64,000 nucleotides of DNA from Prorocentrum cordatum (taxonomy: Eukaryota > Sar > Dinophyceae > Prorocentrales > Prorocentraceae), in the NCBI GenBank assembly GCA_963575745.1, contig CAUYUJ010015283.1, positions 716,910 through 780,909 of the forward strand, given 5' to 3'. Shown piece after piece: positions 41,022 to 51,684 of the stretch. The notes under the pieces were generated by a model. It was not told the origin of the DNA, ran no database searches, and saw only the letters and a program-made list of their open reading frames with translations. Numbering within the stretch: the first letter of the stretch is position 1; every line of letters starts with the position of its first letter. The position numbers were made by a program, and so were the translations under genes.

Positions 41022-42755
41022 TCATCTGCTGCTGCTGCCTCCAGGCGGCCTCCTCTGGGTTCTCTGTCGGCGTCCACGGATCCCCTCTGGCTGACGAAGG
41101 TCCCGCCGCAGAAGGCCTCGTCGGGCGCTCGACCCTCTGCTGAGGCTGCTGCCCGCCGTCTTGCATCGGGCCACTCTGCACCCAAGTGAGCTGCTGGACG
41201 GGGGCCACTGGAGCCGCCGCTGGGGGCTGCTGCTTTGCGCCCCGGGCGTCGAGGGCATCGCGAAGCTGCTGATCGTGGAGGACGAGAGAAGAGCTCCCTG
41301 CTGATCGCGAAGGCCCCGAAGATTGTCCACCCTGGTCTTGGCGTAGCCGATCGGCGGAGGCCATGCTACACCCGATGTCGGATGAGTCGCTGTGCCGGCG
41401 CCGTACGACGGGTAGGCGCTCACCACTTGGGCCGTGCCGACAAAGCCCCAGCCTCCCTCTTGGGTCGCAGCCGCGGCCGCCGACGGGGTTCCACACCTTG
41501 GAGAGGGCATAGCCGCGATCGAAACTCCGTGAGGCGGCGTATGTAGCGGCGGGGGCTGCTGAAGGGCTGGAGGAGTGGCAATGCTGTGGTGCTCCACTCC
41601 CTCCGGCGCTGGCGGTGGTCTGACTGAGACTGGTCCCTGCCCCGGCTCCTCGTGTTTCACACTTGCACTTGCCTCTGGGGTTGACACTCCTGCCTCGCTC
41701 TTCCGACCTGTTGCCTGTGGCGCCTTGGGCACCGGCTCTCTCGTCATCAGTGGAGGCGGTGCCTTCGTCGCGGCGGGCCCGGTCAGGGCCCGCGCCATCG
41801 ACGAAGGCGCTGAGAGCTGCTGGAGCTTCGACTGGAGCGTCGCGACAGCCTCCATCTGGCCCGACACCGTCGCGCAGAGCTGGTTGATGGAGGTATCCTG
41901 CTGATTCTGCTTGTCGGCGATCTTCTGGAGGAGGCGCGTGGTCTCGTCGCCGCCGTCGTCCGAGCTGGCCGAGGGCTCCATCGCCGCTCTCTTGGCTGGA
42001 GAGGGCGCCGCCTGTCGGCGACGCTGGGCCCTCTGCTCCTTGGCCTGCTCCTCCACGACGCGCATGATCACGTCGGGCTGCTCCGCCTCGACCTGTTGGT
42101 AGGGTGTTCCAGCCGCCTGAGCGTCGACCGATGCTGGCCATGGCGGCGCCGTCCCTGCTGACGTTCTCGCCGTTGGTACTCCTGGCGGAGGAGCTGGGGC
42201 TGCCACTAGAGCCTGCCATTCTGGATCGGCTCCGCCCAGCTGGGCGAAGCCCTTTCCACATAGCGAGCAGGCGGCCGTCTGGCGCTTGCACACGAAGGTC
42301 ATCTCCTTCTTGGGCGTGGACTTGTCTGGCTTGGTGTCCTGGTAGGCGACTCGCACGGTGCACAGGCCACACACCCACCAACGCCCATGCCCATTGCTGC
42401 CAAACTCCACGTGAATGGGCATGTGGCGGCACGTGTAGAACTGCGGCGGGATCACCCGCACGCGTCTGGCGAGATTCGTCGGCCAGAAGCGTCGATTGAT
42501 CATCATCCTGCCGAACTCGTCGGCCAGCTTCGAGAGCCAGAATATCATGGCTCCCGCCGCAGCCGCCCACGACCTCTGGCCGCGGCTCATGGACTGTGGG
42601 ACTGGCGCTCCGGTGGCCGCGTAGGTCCACTGCTGGTGATCGCCCAGCTGTTCGCCCATCGTCATTGGACGGTTGGCCCGGCGCTGCGCCTCGGTCTGCT
42701 CCTTCTTCTTGCCCTTGGAGGTGGAGGAGCCCCGGGGGCCATTGACGGAGTTCAC
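41022..42755 (-). CDS. 577-residue ORF with Cys pairs, coiled coil and Trp-rich tail
   Basis: Starts MNSVNGPRGSSTSKGKKKEQ. It has a Cys/His-rich region (FYTCRHMPIHVEFGSN, WWVCGLCTVRVAYQD, VCKRQTAACSLCGKGF), a predicted coiled coil (LLQKIADKQNQQDTSINQLC, QMEAVATLQSKLQQL) and a long Pro/Ala/Gln tail. In a shifted frame the end is Trp-rich (EGWEQTGWKTWSHEGGGKWA). It lies between protease and pre-integrase, where copia elements do not have such an ORF. It could be the gag of a second element nested here, or a captured host gene. Intact over 1.7 kb, unlike its surroundings. Confidence 0.55.
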   Translation of the reverse strand: MNSVNGPRGSSTSKGKKKEQTEAQRRANRPMTMGEQLGDHQQWTYAATGAPVPQSMSRGQRSWAAAAGAMIFWLSKLADEFGRMMINRRFWPTNLARRVRVIPPQFYTCRHMPIHVEFGSNGHGRWWVCGLCTVRVAYQDTKPDKSTPKKEMTFVCKRQTAACSLCGKGFAQLGGADPEWQALVAAPAPPPGVPTARTSAGTAPPWPASVDAQAAGTPYQQVEAEQPDVIMRVVEEQAKEQRAQRRRQAAPSPAKRAAMEPSASSDDGGDETTRLLQKIADKQNQQDTSINQLCATVSGQMEAVATLQSKLQQLSAPSSMARALTGPAATKAPPPLMTREPVPKAPQATGRKSEAGVSTPEASASVKHEEPGQGPVSVRPPPAPEGVEHHSIATPPALQQPPPLHTPPHGVSIAAMPSPRCGTPSAAAAATQEGGWGFVGTAQVVSAYPSYGAGTATHPTSGVAWPPPIGYAKTRVDNLRGLRDQQGALLSSSTISSFAMPSTPGAQSSSPQRRLQWPPSSSSLGCRVARCKTAGSSLSRGSSARRGLLRRDLRQPEGIRGRRQRTQRRPPGGSSSR

Positions 42756-42789
42756 GCCTGGCGGCGGCGTGGCTCCGTCTCACTAGTGC

Positions 42790-43310
42790 ACGGCTGAACC
42801 CGACGTGACGATGGAGTATCTGGGAAACGTTCCCGTCGGCCTTGCTGAGATAGCTGGTGGCTCGAATGCTCGAGCCCAGCTGCTGCGTGATGGCGAACGC
42901 GATGATCCAGATGAACGAATGCTTGGTTCTGGACGTTTCTCGTCTGTGAAACGACCGAAGTTCACGAGCCTCTCGCCTTCCCGGTCGCCCCTGCCGTCGT
43001 ACCTGTTATTTTCCTTCGGTTTTCCTAAGTACCGCTCTGCTATCCTTAGTACGATCCGGGAGGACGCTAGGCTGTGTGAGCTCCGTTCTGCGCTCCTGGA
43101 AGCTTTCGTCTTGGCCCCCTGGGGCCTCTCGAGTTACCGCGCCTTCCTGGGGCCCCGATCCAGTCAGCTGTCCTGGAAGCGTGGCCCCCTGGGGCTCTCG
43201 CGGAGAAGGAATCGGGCCTGACCCGGCCCAGAGAAGGATGGCGAGGAAACGATGATTTACCTAGGCATCGTCTCGCTCCTGAAATCTTGCTCCTTGACCT
43301 CCGGACGCTG
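42790..43310. other. Junction region between protease and the 577-residue ORF
   Basis: Copia protease similarity stops near 43310 and nothing recognisable follows until 42755. Probably a breakpoint. Confidence 0.4.
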
Positions 43311-43312
43311 GC

Positions 43313-44922
43313 TCAGCACCGAGGGGGGCACTTGAAAACCGCCCCCGGAGTGGGCATTCCGAAATCGTCTAAGCGCATGGTGCGATGTCGGGTGGGAAGC
43401 CGACGCATGTCAGCCTTTACCCCTAGACGCTTGAGTTCGATCTGGTTCGTGCTTAGGTCGATTCTCGCCCCTAGCATCTCCTGAAACCCTACTGGGAGGA
43501 GGGGTGGCACGTCCTCTTTGAGGACGTCCAGCTCGATGACCCCATCTTTCCTTGGATGCCCGTGGGGATCAGAGCAGTGCTCAAAACTGTGGCGCCCCCC
43601 CCCCGATTCCGCGGGCCGAGCGATTACGGGGGGGCACCTGGGGCACTCGCAAGCCTCGCTTACTCGGAAGCTCAAGGTGCCGCTTCAAAGCAGGCATACC
43701 AATCAGTCCTTGACCCGCTGCGGCGTCGACGATCATCTCGCCTGGGTCGACGCTCATGAGGGCGACGGTGGCGCTGTCGAAATCCGGGTCGTGGCTCTGG
43801 GTCGGGTCGAGAATGTTCGCATAGACGTAGGCGTTGACATTCGCGGCGGCTACTGCGGTTGCACTGTGGCCATTCCGCGCCGGACATTCACGAGACCAAT
43901 GACCCTTCTGATTGGAATTTCTGCACCTCGTCCTTTTGATCTGCTCTGACAGTGGAAGACGTGATTTCCTCGGTCTAACCTGCCCATTGGCAGCGCGATG
44001 CCCGCGTGGCTGCCTGTGGGCCGGCTCTGGTTTGTCCTTACTGCGATCGAAGAACTTGCGATCCACCTTCATCTTGCGCTTGAGATCCCGGTTCTGCTTC
44101 CACGTTTTGCGCCTCTCCTCCTGCATGGTCGCAAACGCCTGTGGAAGCTCGTCGTCGCACAGGCCAGGGCCCTCCAGCGTCACGTAGACCTGCTGCTCGC
44201 CGTCGGTGTCTAACGAGGAGACGTCGTCGTCCTCTAGGGAGGAGTCGAAGTCGAGATCGCCCGTCTGTACGGAGTAGGTGGGCTCATCCTTGGGGAAACT
44301 GCTGTCCGCCATGAACGATCTCTTCTGGAAGGATAGGTGCTCTCTCCGGGTGACGTCCATCTCCCTGATCGCGGCGAGAGCCTCGGAGTAGGAATCACGG
44401 GTCTTCATCATGACCCTCATCAGCTGCTGGCCTCTCTCATCGAGACCGACGCCCTCTTCCAGGAACATGAACTTCCAGTCCTCTGGGACTGGAAGACCTA
44501 GTGTCGCCACCTTGTCGAATGCCAGGTCGACGCGGGCGGCGTACTCGGTGAGTCCTTCTCCCTGCCGTCGTCGGAATGAGAAGAGACACTCCCTTCCGGC
44601 CTTTTTTTTTCTCGTCATCCACCTTCTCGCCTGACAGGAGGTCCAGGCGCTCTATGATTTTGTCAGCGCCGTTATTGGAAGTGAGAACTTCATCCGATAG
44701 GTCGTCCATCTTCTTCTGGATGTCAAGAGGAAATACCTTGATAATGCGATCCGCATGTTTGTGAACGGGAATGTCTGTGTTTTGGCGCCAACGCACAAGC
44801 TGGCGCCTCCATAGTTTGTACTCGTTCCAACTGCTCCAGGCGTCCGGGCCGGCGAAGTCCTTGCCTCGCTCGCCCCAGCCGCTCCAGTCCTTCCAGGTGG
44901 AGTCGCCCTTCCAGCCGTCGTC
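43313..44922 (-). pseudogene. Copia gag C-terminus, zinc knuckle and protease
   Basis: From GDSTWKDWSGWGERGKDF and WNEYKLWRRQLVRWRQNTDI, through ECLFSFRRRQGEGLTEYAAR and CDDELPQAFATMQEER, to a knuckle RCRNSNQKGHWSRECPA (CX2CX4HX4C with the second Cys changed to Ser). Then comes a protease-like MIVDAAAGQGLIGMPALKRH, where the usual D-T/S-G triad reads D-A-A, and GVIELDVLKEDVPPLLPVGF. Frameshifts fall at a T8 run (about 44605) and a C10 run (about 43597). Both losses suggest an inactive copy. Confidence 0.7.
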
Positions 44923-46853
44923 TTGAATTCCAACGTGGGTCTGTTACTATAGAGAGGGTCATGCAACAAACCTTGAAACACATATTATGACGATACGTGC
45001 ATATGAGGTCTGGCAAATCGGGGCGGCATCGACGCGATGCCAAGGGGCGTCGTGGACTCGAGACTTCGGCCTGGAAGCACGAGGCGCACGATTACCCATA
45101 TCATGAATCTCTGCCCCCGGTCGCAGTGTTCTGGGGGGTGCACGGACACGCAAAACACTGTTCAACTAAGCGTTTGCGGGCGCCGGCCTCGAACTCTTGC
45201 CCCATCGCCCGCCTCCTCCCAATATCCCTTCGCTGCGGCCCCACCCTCCTCATGCCCCTCCGACTACCCCCAGTCCTTATCAGGCCCCTCGCCCACACTG
45301 TCACCCCCCCATGTGCCAATTCACGTCGTTCCTCGTCGTCCTCATCCGCCGGATGAATTCCCCCATCGTCCGCGTGCTTGCCCTCCTCCCGTCCTCCACG
45401 CCCTAATGCAGATCATGCCCCCTCCTTTTGCCCCCCCCGCCTGCCTCGTCCTCGTGATGCTGGCACCGATGATGCAGCTCCTCCTGGGTCCACTTCCTCC
45501 CGTCTCGTCCAATCCCGTTCATCCCCGGCCCCTTGGCCACCCCTCCTATCGAGCCTCTTCGTTCCCACAGCCCGCCATCCCCACCCCCCCCGCGCGTTTG
45601 CACTCCCAGACCACGGCCCCCTGCTGGACCAGCCAGGCGACCCGCGGAAACTCTCGCCCAGTGACCACTCCAGCGAGCGGCGCGCAACAAATGCACCGTT
45701 CGAGATACGAACTGTGTATTTCGACCGCGCACGACGCCTTCCCTGGACCAGCCGAGCGAGAAACGTGAAAGTTCCCGCCCAATCAACGCCACCCGCGAGG
45801 GGCACACTCCAAATACACAAATGGGAACCAGATCTGTGTACACAGATCACACCACGATCTGTGTAGACAATGGGCCCGCACACGAAAATACACAGTTGAA
45901 GACGCAAATTGTGTACACAGGTCACACCTTGATCTGTGTATTTCGAAAATGTGAACGCTCGCCACCTCGAGGGCGCCCCGACTTTGCCAACCCAGAACCG
46001 AAGTCGACATGCCCAGCCAGGGGGGAATGCAAATACACACTTCCCCGGCCCAGGGCGCCCCCGAAGGAGCTGCAAATACGTGCCTCCCTGGCCCAAGGAG
46101 GCCACGGCGAAACGCGGCGCCAAAGCGGCCCCCAACGGCCCGAAGACGCCCCAAATGGCCTCGAAGGACCCCAAAGAAACCCGCACAGCAATCCGAGAAC
46201 ATGAGAGGTGTCACGTGTCATGGACCTCTTAATCGTCAAAGCTCCACGCGTCGCCATACAGACCACTGCGCTGGCAAGGGGGCGGACCTTGCCGCAAGCA
46301 CCTATACATTTACATGTTAGCGATGCGACTGCGCTCGGCGGCCGGGACGCCCGCGTTTGGAGTGCGCCCCGAACGCTCGCATTGGCAATCCCCTCTGTTT
46401 GGTTGCGCCGCTTGGCTCGGATATCGAAAAGGCGATACACTGCTGACACGGGCACGCGGCACCAGGAAGTTCACTTTTCGAACAGGGAGGGAAGACGAGG
46501 TCGGACGACGGACGGTGGAGCAGGGAGGCAAAGAGGAACGAGGAATAATGGGGGAGGTGGACAGGGGCACTCCCCCGCCCGAGCCGCGGACGCTTTCGAC
46601 GTCATCCAAGGTGGAAGGAAGGAAGGAAGGACAACGGAACGAGGGCGAGGACGACGACGGGAAGCAAACTGTCATGGGTTCGCATATAGCCATATGCTTG
46701 CGATTCGGGTGCCGCGTGCTTTCTTCGAGGCGCGTCAAGCCCGACCCACGCTGAATACACTAATTCCTCCAAACTGTGTAAACACCCTGTCGTCTGTACC
46801 CCCTCCTATACAACTGCTTCAGAACAGAGGGGCAGTGGATTCCAACCGTCGTC
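44923..46853. mobile_element. 1.93 kb insertion in gag, flanked by 14-bp direct repeat
   Basis: TTCCAGCCGTCGTC (44909-44922) and TTCCAACCGTCGTC (46840-46853) flank it. The gag sense is continuous if one repeat and the insert are left out (SWDDGW on one side, GDSTWKDW on the other). The insert has no recognised protein, no inverted ends and no poly(A). It contains AATACACA/GATCTGTGTA repeats and Pro-rich frames. Confidence 0.6.
45831..45960. repeat. ATCTGTGTA palindrome cluster
   Basis: GATCTGTGTACACAGATC (45831-45848) is a perfect 18-bp palindrome. Related half-sites follow at about 45858, 45909 and 45932. It lies inside the gag insertion. Confidence 0.75.
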
Positions 46854-47334
46854 CCAGCTGTCCTTCCAGCCGGACTTCCACCAGCCGCTCCGGTCGGCGT
46901 AGTCCTCGACGCCGTCTGAGGCGTCTCGCTCTCCGGTGCGCCTCTGGCTCCAGGGGTCTCCACGCTGCCACGGATCTTCGTCTTGATCTGGTGCTGCCTC
47001 ACTGGCCCGTCCTTCGCCTGCTGTGTCGGTTGCCCGACCTGCTCGGCTGGACTCATGCATGGACCAGGTCTCGCACCATCATGATCACCCTCTGCAGCTG
47101 CTGCGACGATATTCCAGTGGCCGGGTCTGGCCTGGCCGGTGGCGGCGCCTCTGGTGGTGCCGGCCTCGCCGCTGTAGCAACTCCATCCAGCAGCGCTCTG
47201 AGCTGCTCCCCCGAAAGGCGAAACTGGCCATCTTCATCTGCCCATTGTCTTGCTGTTCCCAAGGCTGCAACGATCGGTCCCTGGCCTGCTGAGGCCGAGC
47301 TGTGAGGTGAATTAGCACCTTGCTCCTGAGACAT
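46854..47334 (-). pseudogene. Copia gag N-terminus
   Basis: The ATG at 47332-47334 starts MSQEQGANSPHSSASAGQGP and lies 32 bp past the primer-binding site. The sequence goes on with GQFRLSGEQLRALLDGVATA and LQRVIMMVRDLVHA, shifts by one base near 47056, then DYADRSGWWKSGWKDSWDDG up to the insertion. The Trp-rich composition is typical of gag in these elements. Confidence 0.65.
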
Positions 47335-47365
47335 CGTCGGGTCCGCAGAACCGAGCCTCCGCAGA

Positions 47366-47378
47366 GGCTCCGCTACCA
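47366..47378 (-). other. Primer-binding site
   Basis: The minus strand TGGTAGCGGAGCC starts one base after the LTR end. Plant Ty1/copia elements often use TGGTATCAGAGC, complementary to initiator tRNA-Met; 10 of 12 positions agree. Confidence 0.65.
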
Positions 47379-47379
47379 C

Positions 47380-47692
47380 TGTCTCCCCACCGACGTTATC
47401 TCCAGATGACAAGGTGTCCCCTTTTCTCCGTCAGCACGGTCTCAGTCCCAGTGCGATCTCCGATCGCGCTGCACAAGCACTCTTGCACTCGTAGTAGTCA
47501 GAGGAAGGAAGGAATGGGCCTTGGAATGGAATGGGTAGTGAGCGACGGAGGGTTAACAACAAGTGAGTATGGCCTTGAGCCAAAATGGTTACGGAGGGGG
47601 CCCACTTCCCGATCATACGGTTCAAGTCCAGGGGAAAGTGTGAGGGCTACTCTCCTCACCCGATCAATGAGCTAGAGGCGCTCATTCCCACA
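47380..47692 (-). repeat. 5' LTR of Ty1/copia element
   Basis: 313 bp, TG...CA ends, about 98% identical to the 3' LTR at 12188-12509. Its place before a primer-binding site and gag makes it the 5' LTR. The flanking 5 bp give no testable duplication because the other end of the element is missing. Confidence 0.85.
47574..47594 (-). other. DinoSL-like sequence inside 5' LTR, one mismatch
   Basis: 20 of 21 positions match DinoSL (position 6 is A instead of G). It starts 98 bp into the LTR, as in the other copy, and lies 240 bp upstream of the gag ATG. Confidence 0.9.
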
Positions 47693-47989
47693 AGGGGGAT
47701 GAGCGAGAGGGAAGCAGGGCGGGGGGGGACCAGGGCAGGATCGTGAGACAGGAGGAGAGGACGGGAGAAAAAGAAAGAGGAGGAGGAGGTAGAAGGGGAA
47801 GGAAGGGGAAGGGAGGGACGGACGGAGAGGGAGAAGGGTGAGGAGGATGAGGGGAAACGAAAACGAGGAGAGGCAGCAGAAGTTGGAGGCGAAGGAGGGG
47901 AGGAGGCAGAAGAGGGGAAAGGGGATGAGGAGACACGGTGGAGGGGAGGGGGAGGGAAGGGGGCGGGGGAGGAAGAAAGTGGAGAGAAA

Positions 47990-48186
47990 CCTCTGATCCT
48001 CCTCCTCCTCCTCCTCCTCCTCCTGTTCCTTCTCCTCCGCCTCCTGCTCCTCCTCCTCCTCATCCTCCACCCTCCTCCTCCTCCTCCTGCTCCTCCGCCA
48101 CATCAGCATCCTCATCCTCCTCGTCAGCATCGACACCACCACCACCATCATCATCAGTATCATCAGTATCATCATCATCATCATCC

Positions 48187-48230
<44 letters not shown>

Positions 48231-49445
48231 GTCATCATCATCGTCATCGTCATCGTCATCATCATCATCATAAACACCAGTAGCAGCATCAGCATCAACA
48301 ACGTCATTAGCATCAGCATCATCATCAGCAGCAGCAGCATCGCCATCACCATCGAAAGCAGCATCCTCATGATCACCACCCCATCAGCCGTACCATCATT
48401 CTCACAACCATCATCGTCAACAACAACATCATCAGCAACATCATCATCCTCGTCGTCTTCGTCGTCGTCGGCATCCTCATCAGCATGGCCATCACCAACA
48501 TCCTAGTCAGCAGCATCATCACCAGCATCCTCATTCTCATCGAAAGCATCAGCAACATCATCGTGCTCGTCATCAGTATACTCAACATCAGCATCATCAG
48601 CAGCATCATCCGCATCAACATCATAAATAGCGATCAGTATCATTACAAGCAACAGCAGCAGAAACAGCACCACAAACACCATCAGCATCATCAGCATAAT
48701 CAGCGTACCCATCGCCGGCACGAGCATCATCATCCTCATCAGCATCATTACTCTAATCGCCATCAGCAGCAGCGTCATCATCACCATCACCATACGCGCA
48801 ATCGTCATCATCGCCATCATCGTCGTTGTCGTAGTTGTCGTCGTCATAAACATCAGCATCAGCATGAGCATAATCATCATCATCCTCATCCTCGTCCTCA
48901 GCACCAGCATCGACGTCATCGGCGTCAGCGACAGAGTCAGCATCAAACTCGTCATCACCATCATCATCATCATCATCAGCATCATCATCATCATCAGCAC
49001 CATCAGTATCAGCAGCATCATCAACACCATCCTGCACATCTTCATCATTATCATCGTCATCGCCATCATGTTCAGCAACACCATCGACGCCATCACCAGA
49101 ATCATCATCATCACCAGCATCAGCATCAGCATCAGCATCATCATCAGCAGCATCATCAGTATTAGCATCACCAACACAATCAGCATGATAACCATCACCA
49201 CCATCATCAGCACCAGGATCGACGGCAGCGTCATTCTCAGCATCATCATCAGCACCACCACCATGATCAGCATCATCATCTTAATCGGCATCGTCATCAT
49301 CAGCATCAGCAGTAACATTGTCATCATAACCATCATCAGGATCGTCATCATCACCATCACCAGCATCATCACCATCATAATCCTCATCATCCTCATCCTC
49401 ATCCTCATCCTCATCACCATCACCATCCTCATCCCTCCTTCTCGT
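47990..49445 (+). repeat. (CTC)n then (CAT/ATC)n triplet arrays
   Basis: CTCCTC tract 47990-48110, then about 1.3 kb of CAT/CAG/CGT triplets on the plus strand. Frames give poly-His/Gln, Ile or Met/Asp and are not genes. Confidence 0.9.
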
Positions 49446-49713
49446 CCTCCACCTACGTCTCTGCATTCAACCTCCCTCATAGAGGCTCCTTCCTCCCTCG
49501 CCCCCTCTTTCCTTCATCCTCCTCCGCCCCCCTTTCTCCATCCTCCCAACTCATGCCTCCTCCTCCCTTCCCGCCCCCTATTCACGTCCTCCTTCACCCC
49601 ATCCCTTACCCATTGTCGCTCCCTCCTCCCTCGTCCTCCCTCCTCATCCCTCCTCCTCCTCATCTTCCTCCATCACCCTCGCTTCTCCATCGTCCCTCCC
49701 TCTCCCTCTCCAT
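49446..49713 (+). repeat. Pyrimidine-rich tract
   Basis: CCTCCCTC-type sequence just 3' of the minus-strand gene tail. No coding. Confidence 0.6.
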
Positions 49714-49840
49714 CTAGTACATGACCATCCCGATGCCCAGGCAGGCGGCCATGTCGGGGCTGAGCTCGGCCTCCTCCGCGCCGAAACCCCAGGAGTATAG
49801 ATTGTGGAGGACGGAGCGGAAGGCAAGGAGGAGGAGGAGG
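49714..49840 (-). CDS. Terminal exon of unknown minus-strand gene
   Basis: FRSVLHNLYSWGFGAEEAEL and SPDMAACLGIGMVMY, stopping at TAG 49714-49716. Unknown function. Together with the exon at 50.1-50.26 kb it forms the 3' end of one gene, with a 250-bp purine/pyrimidine intron. Confidence 0.5.
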
Positions 49841-50089
49841 AGGAGGAGAAGGGGGAGGACGACGACGACGAAGATGAAGGCGAAGAAAACAAAAAGGGGG
49901 AGGAGGAGGCAGGTGGAGGGGCAGGACGAAGGCGACAACAAGGCCGCCCATGACGAGAGGAGGACCGAGGGAGTGCGGACGAGCACGCGGAGAGTACGAT
50001 GACGAGGAAGAGGACCGCTGGGAGGACGAGGATACGAGGGAGGACGAAAACGGGGAGGACGAGGACGAGGACGAGGCAGGGTGGCGGAC

Positions 50090-50262
50090 CCAGCACATAG
50101 GTCGAGGCCCAGCCAGGGCTCCTCCGCGCCCAGGCCCAGGCAGCGGGCCAGCGCCTCGGCGTCTGACTCGGCGCGCTCGGCCAGATCCGCGCCGCCGCCA
50201 CCTCCGCAGGGCTCAAGAGAGTTCACCGCCAAGTGCCTCGCTCCCGCCCCGTCCGGACCCCG
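50090..50262 (-). CDS. Penultimate exon of the same minus-strand gene
   Basis: Acceptor TTTTTGTGCGACGCCAAG, then GSRGPDGAGARHLAVNSLEP and AESDAEALARCLGLGAEEPW, then LGLDLCAG at a GG|GTCCGC donor. LGLGAEEP here and WGFGAEEA in the next exon are similar, perhaps an internal repeat. No family. Confidence 0.5.
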
Positions 50263-50299
50263 AGACCCCTTGGCGTCGCACAAAAACATGATGGCTGGG

Positions 50300-51125
50300 T
50301 TTTGCCAATTTCAGCTTCTCTGGGCCCGCATCGGGAGACCGGGACCGCCAAGAAACTACCCAGGATGCAAGACGGGTCCACGGGAACGGGTCCGTCAGGG
50401 GGCCCATGTCGTGAAACAAACATGACGTCAGGGGTCTGGGCCAGACACACTCCGAGGAGAGAAAGGGGGGTGAAGAGGAAGCAGTGGGGGAGGGCAAGCC
50501 GGGCGCGCTCGCGCCATGTCTCACATCAGACCCCATCCCGCCCATCCCCGTTCATTGCGCTGGTTTGTCTCCATCCGCCGACGGGTGTCCTGCGGACCTG
50601 AATCCCCCAAACGACGCCATCGCACAGCCGCACAGGGAAGCTGTGCACATTAGAGGAATGAGGAGGAGTAGGAGGCGGAGGAGGAGCAGGATGAAGAGGA
50701 GCAGGAGGACGAGCAGGAGGAAGAGGACAAGGATGAGTAAGGACAAGGAGCAGCAGCAACAGCAAGAGGATGAAAGGCAGGAGAAGCAGTGGCGGAGGGG
50801 AAAGAAGGGGGCGGCAAAGACGAGTAGGACATCGCATTCAGAGTGTAGTCCGCGCTGGGGCGACGCCTGAAATGAAGCCAACGCTGCATCGTGAACTATG
50901 TTTTCGAAAGGCTGACGAAATGCCGATGGTAGCAACAACGCTGCAGCGTGAACTATATTTTCGGGAAAGGAAACTTAGAACGTTCTGGTGGTGACAACCT
51001 TGTCAGCCACCGAAATGGCCACGGTGTGGGCGTGTACTCAGGTCCTCTGCCCAATCCCCTGAGCCTCAGCCCTCAGTCCTGAGGATCGTATTTAGGGGCG
51101 CGTGCCCACTGAGCTTTGAGAAGTG
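50300..51125. other. Intron/intergenic with GAG tract and 62-bp duplication
   Basis: GAG-rich 50650-50800. At 50878-50970, two copies of CAACGCTGCA.CGTGAACTAT. No exon recognised. Confidence 0.45.
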
Positions 51126-51129
51126 GTGT

Positions 51130-51640
51130 CGCGTGATTTGTTCCGGCCGAAGAAGGCGCCAAGACGGGCCGGGCCCCACGAAGCTCGCAAGACGGTACAA
51201 GAGGGCCCCCAGACGGCCCAAGAGGCCTCCAAGACGCCCCAAGAGACCTCCAATATGCCTCCCAAGAGGGCTACAAGAGGCCGACATCATTGATTATCGT
51301 ATGTTTTTGAATGTTTTTGGTTTTCTCGCCGTTTCGGCTTCACGACGCTCCCCGACGGCCCTAGAAGCGCCCAAGACCGTCCCAAGACGGCCAAGTGGGC
51401 CGTAAAACGGCCCAAGAGGAGACGGCCCAAGAGGCACCCAAAACAGCCCTCGAGGGCCCCAAGACGGCCCCAGAGGGGGCCCAAGAGAGGGAACACAAAG
51501 CGAAAATGTGAGCCTTCCGCCCCAAGAGGTCCCAAGAAGGCCCCAAGAGACGCCAAGGAGGCACAAAGAGGCCCCCAAGAGGCCCCCAAAAGGCCCCCAA
51601 AAAGCCCCAGTAGACCTGGCCCGGCACAGAAACGGAAAGA
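51130..51640 (-). repeat. CTTGGGGCC-type minisatellite, reverse orientation
   Basis: CCAAGAGGCCCCCAAGA-type units around a unique core at 51285-51350. The complement of the core (GTCGTGAAGCCGAAACGGCG) is related to those at 30.45 and 54.35 kb. Confidence 0.75.
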
Positions 51641-51684
51641 GCGCTTCAGAAACAGAAACCGAAATTACTCACACCACCGTTCGT

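Larger units (their letters stand above)
36200..47692 (-). mobile_element. Ty1/copia-type LTR retrotransposon, decayed and interrupted
   Basis: In minus-strand order: 5' LTR, primer-binding site, gag, zinc knuckle, protease, an extra ORF, a pre-integrase region, integrase, RT and RNase H. That domain order (integrase before RT) is the mark of Ty1/copia. It carries frameshifts at homopolymers, a 1.9 kb insertion in gag, and is cut off within RNase H. No 3' LTR is seen. It is possible that the piece left of 41 kb comes from a different copia copy than the piece right of 43.3 kb. Confidence 0.75.

Noticed and set aside
47574-47594. A functional SL RNA gene
   Set aside because: The leader is followed by GGCC and not by a GT donor, and the surroundings are an LTR.
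48485-49724. Poly-His, poly-Ile and poly-Met/Asp proteins from CAT arrays
   Set aside because: Simple triplet repeat read in six frames; same at 55.3-57.5 kb.
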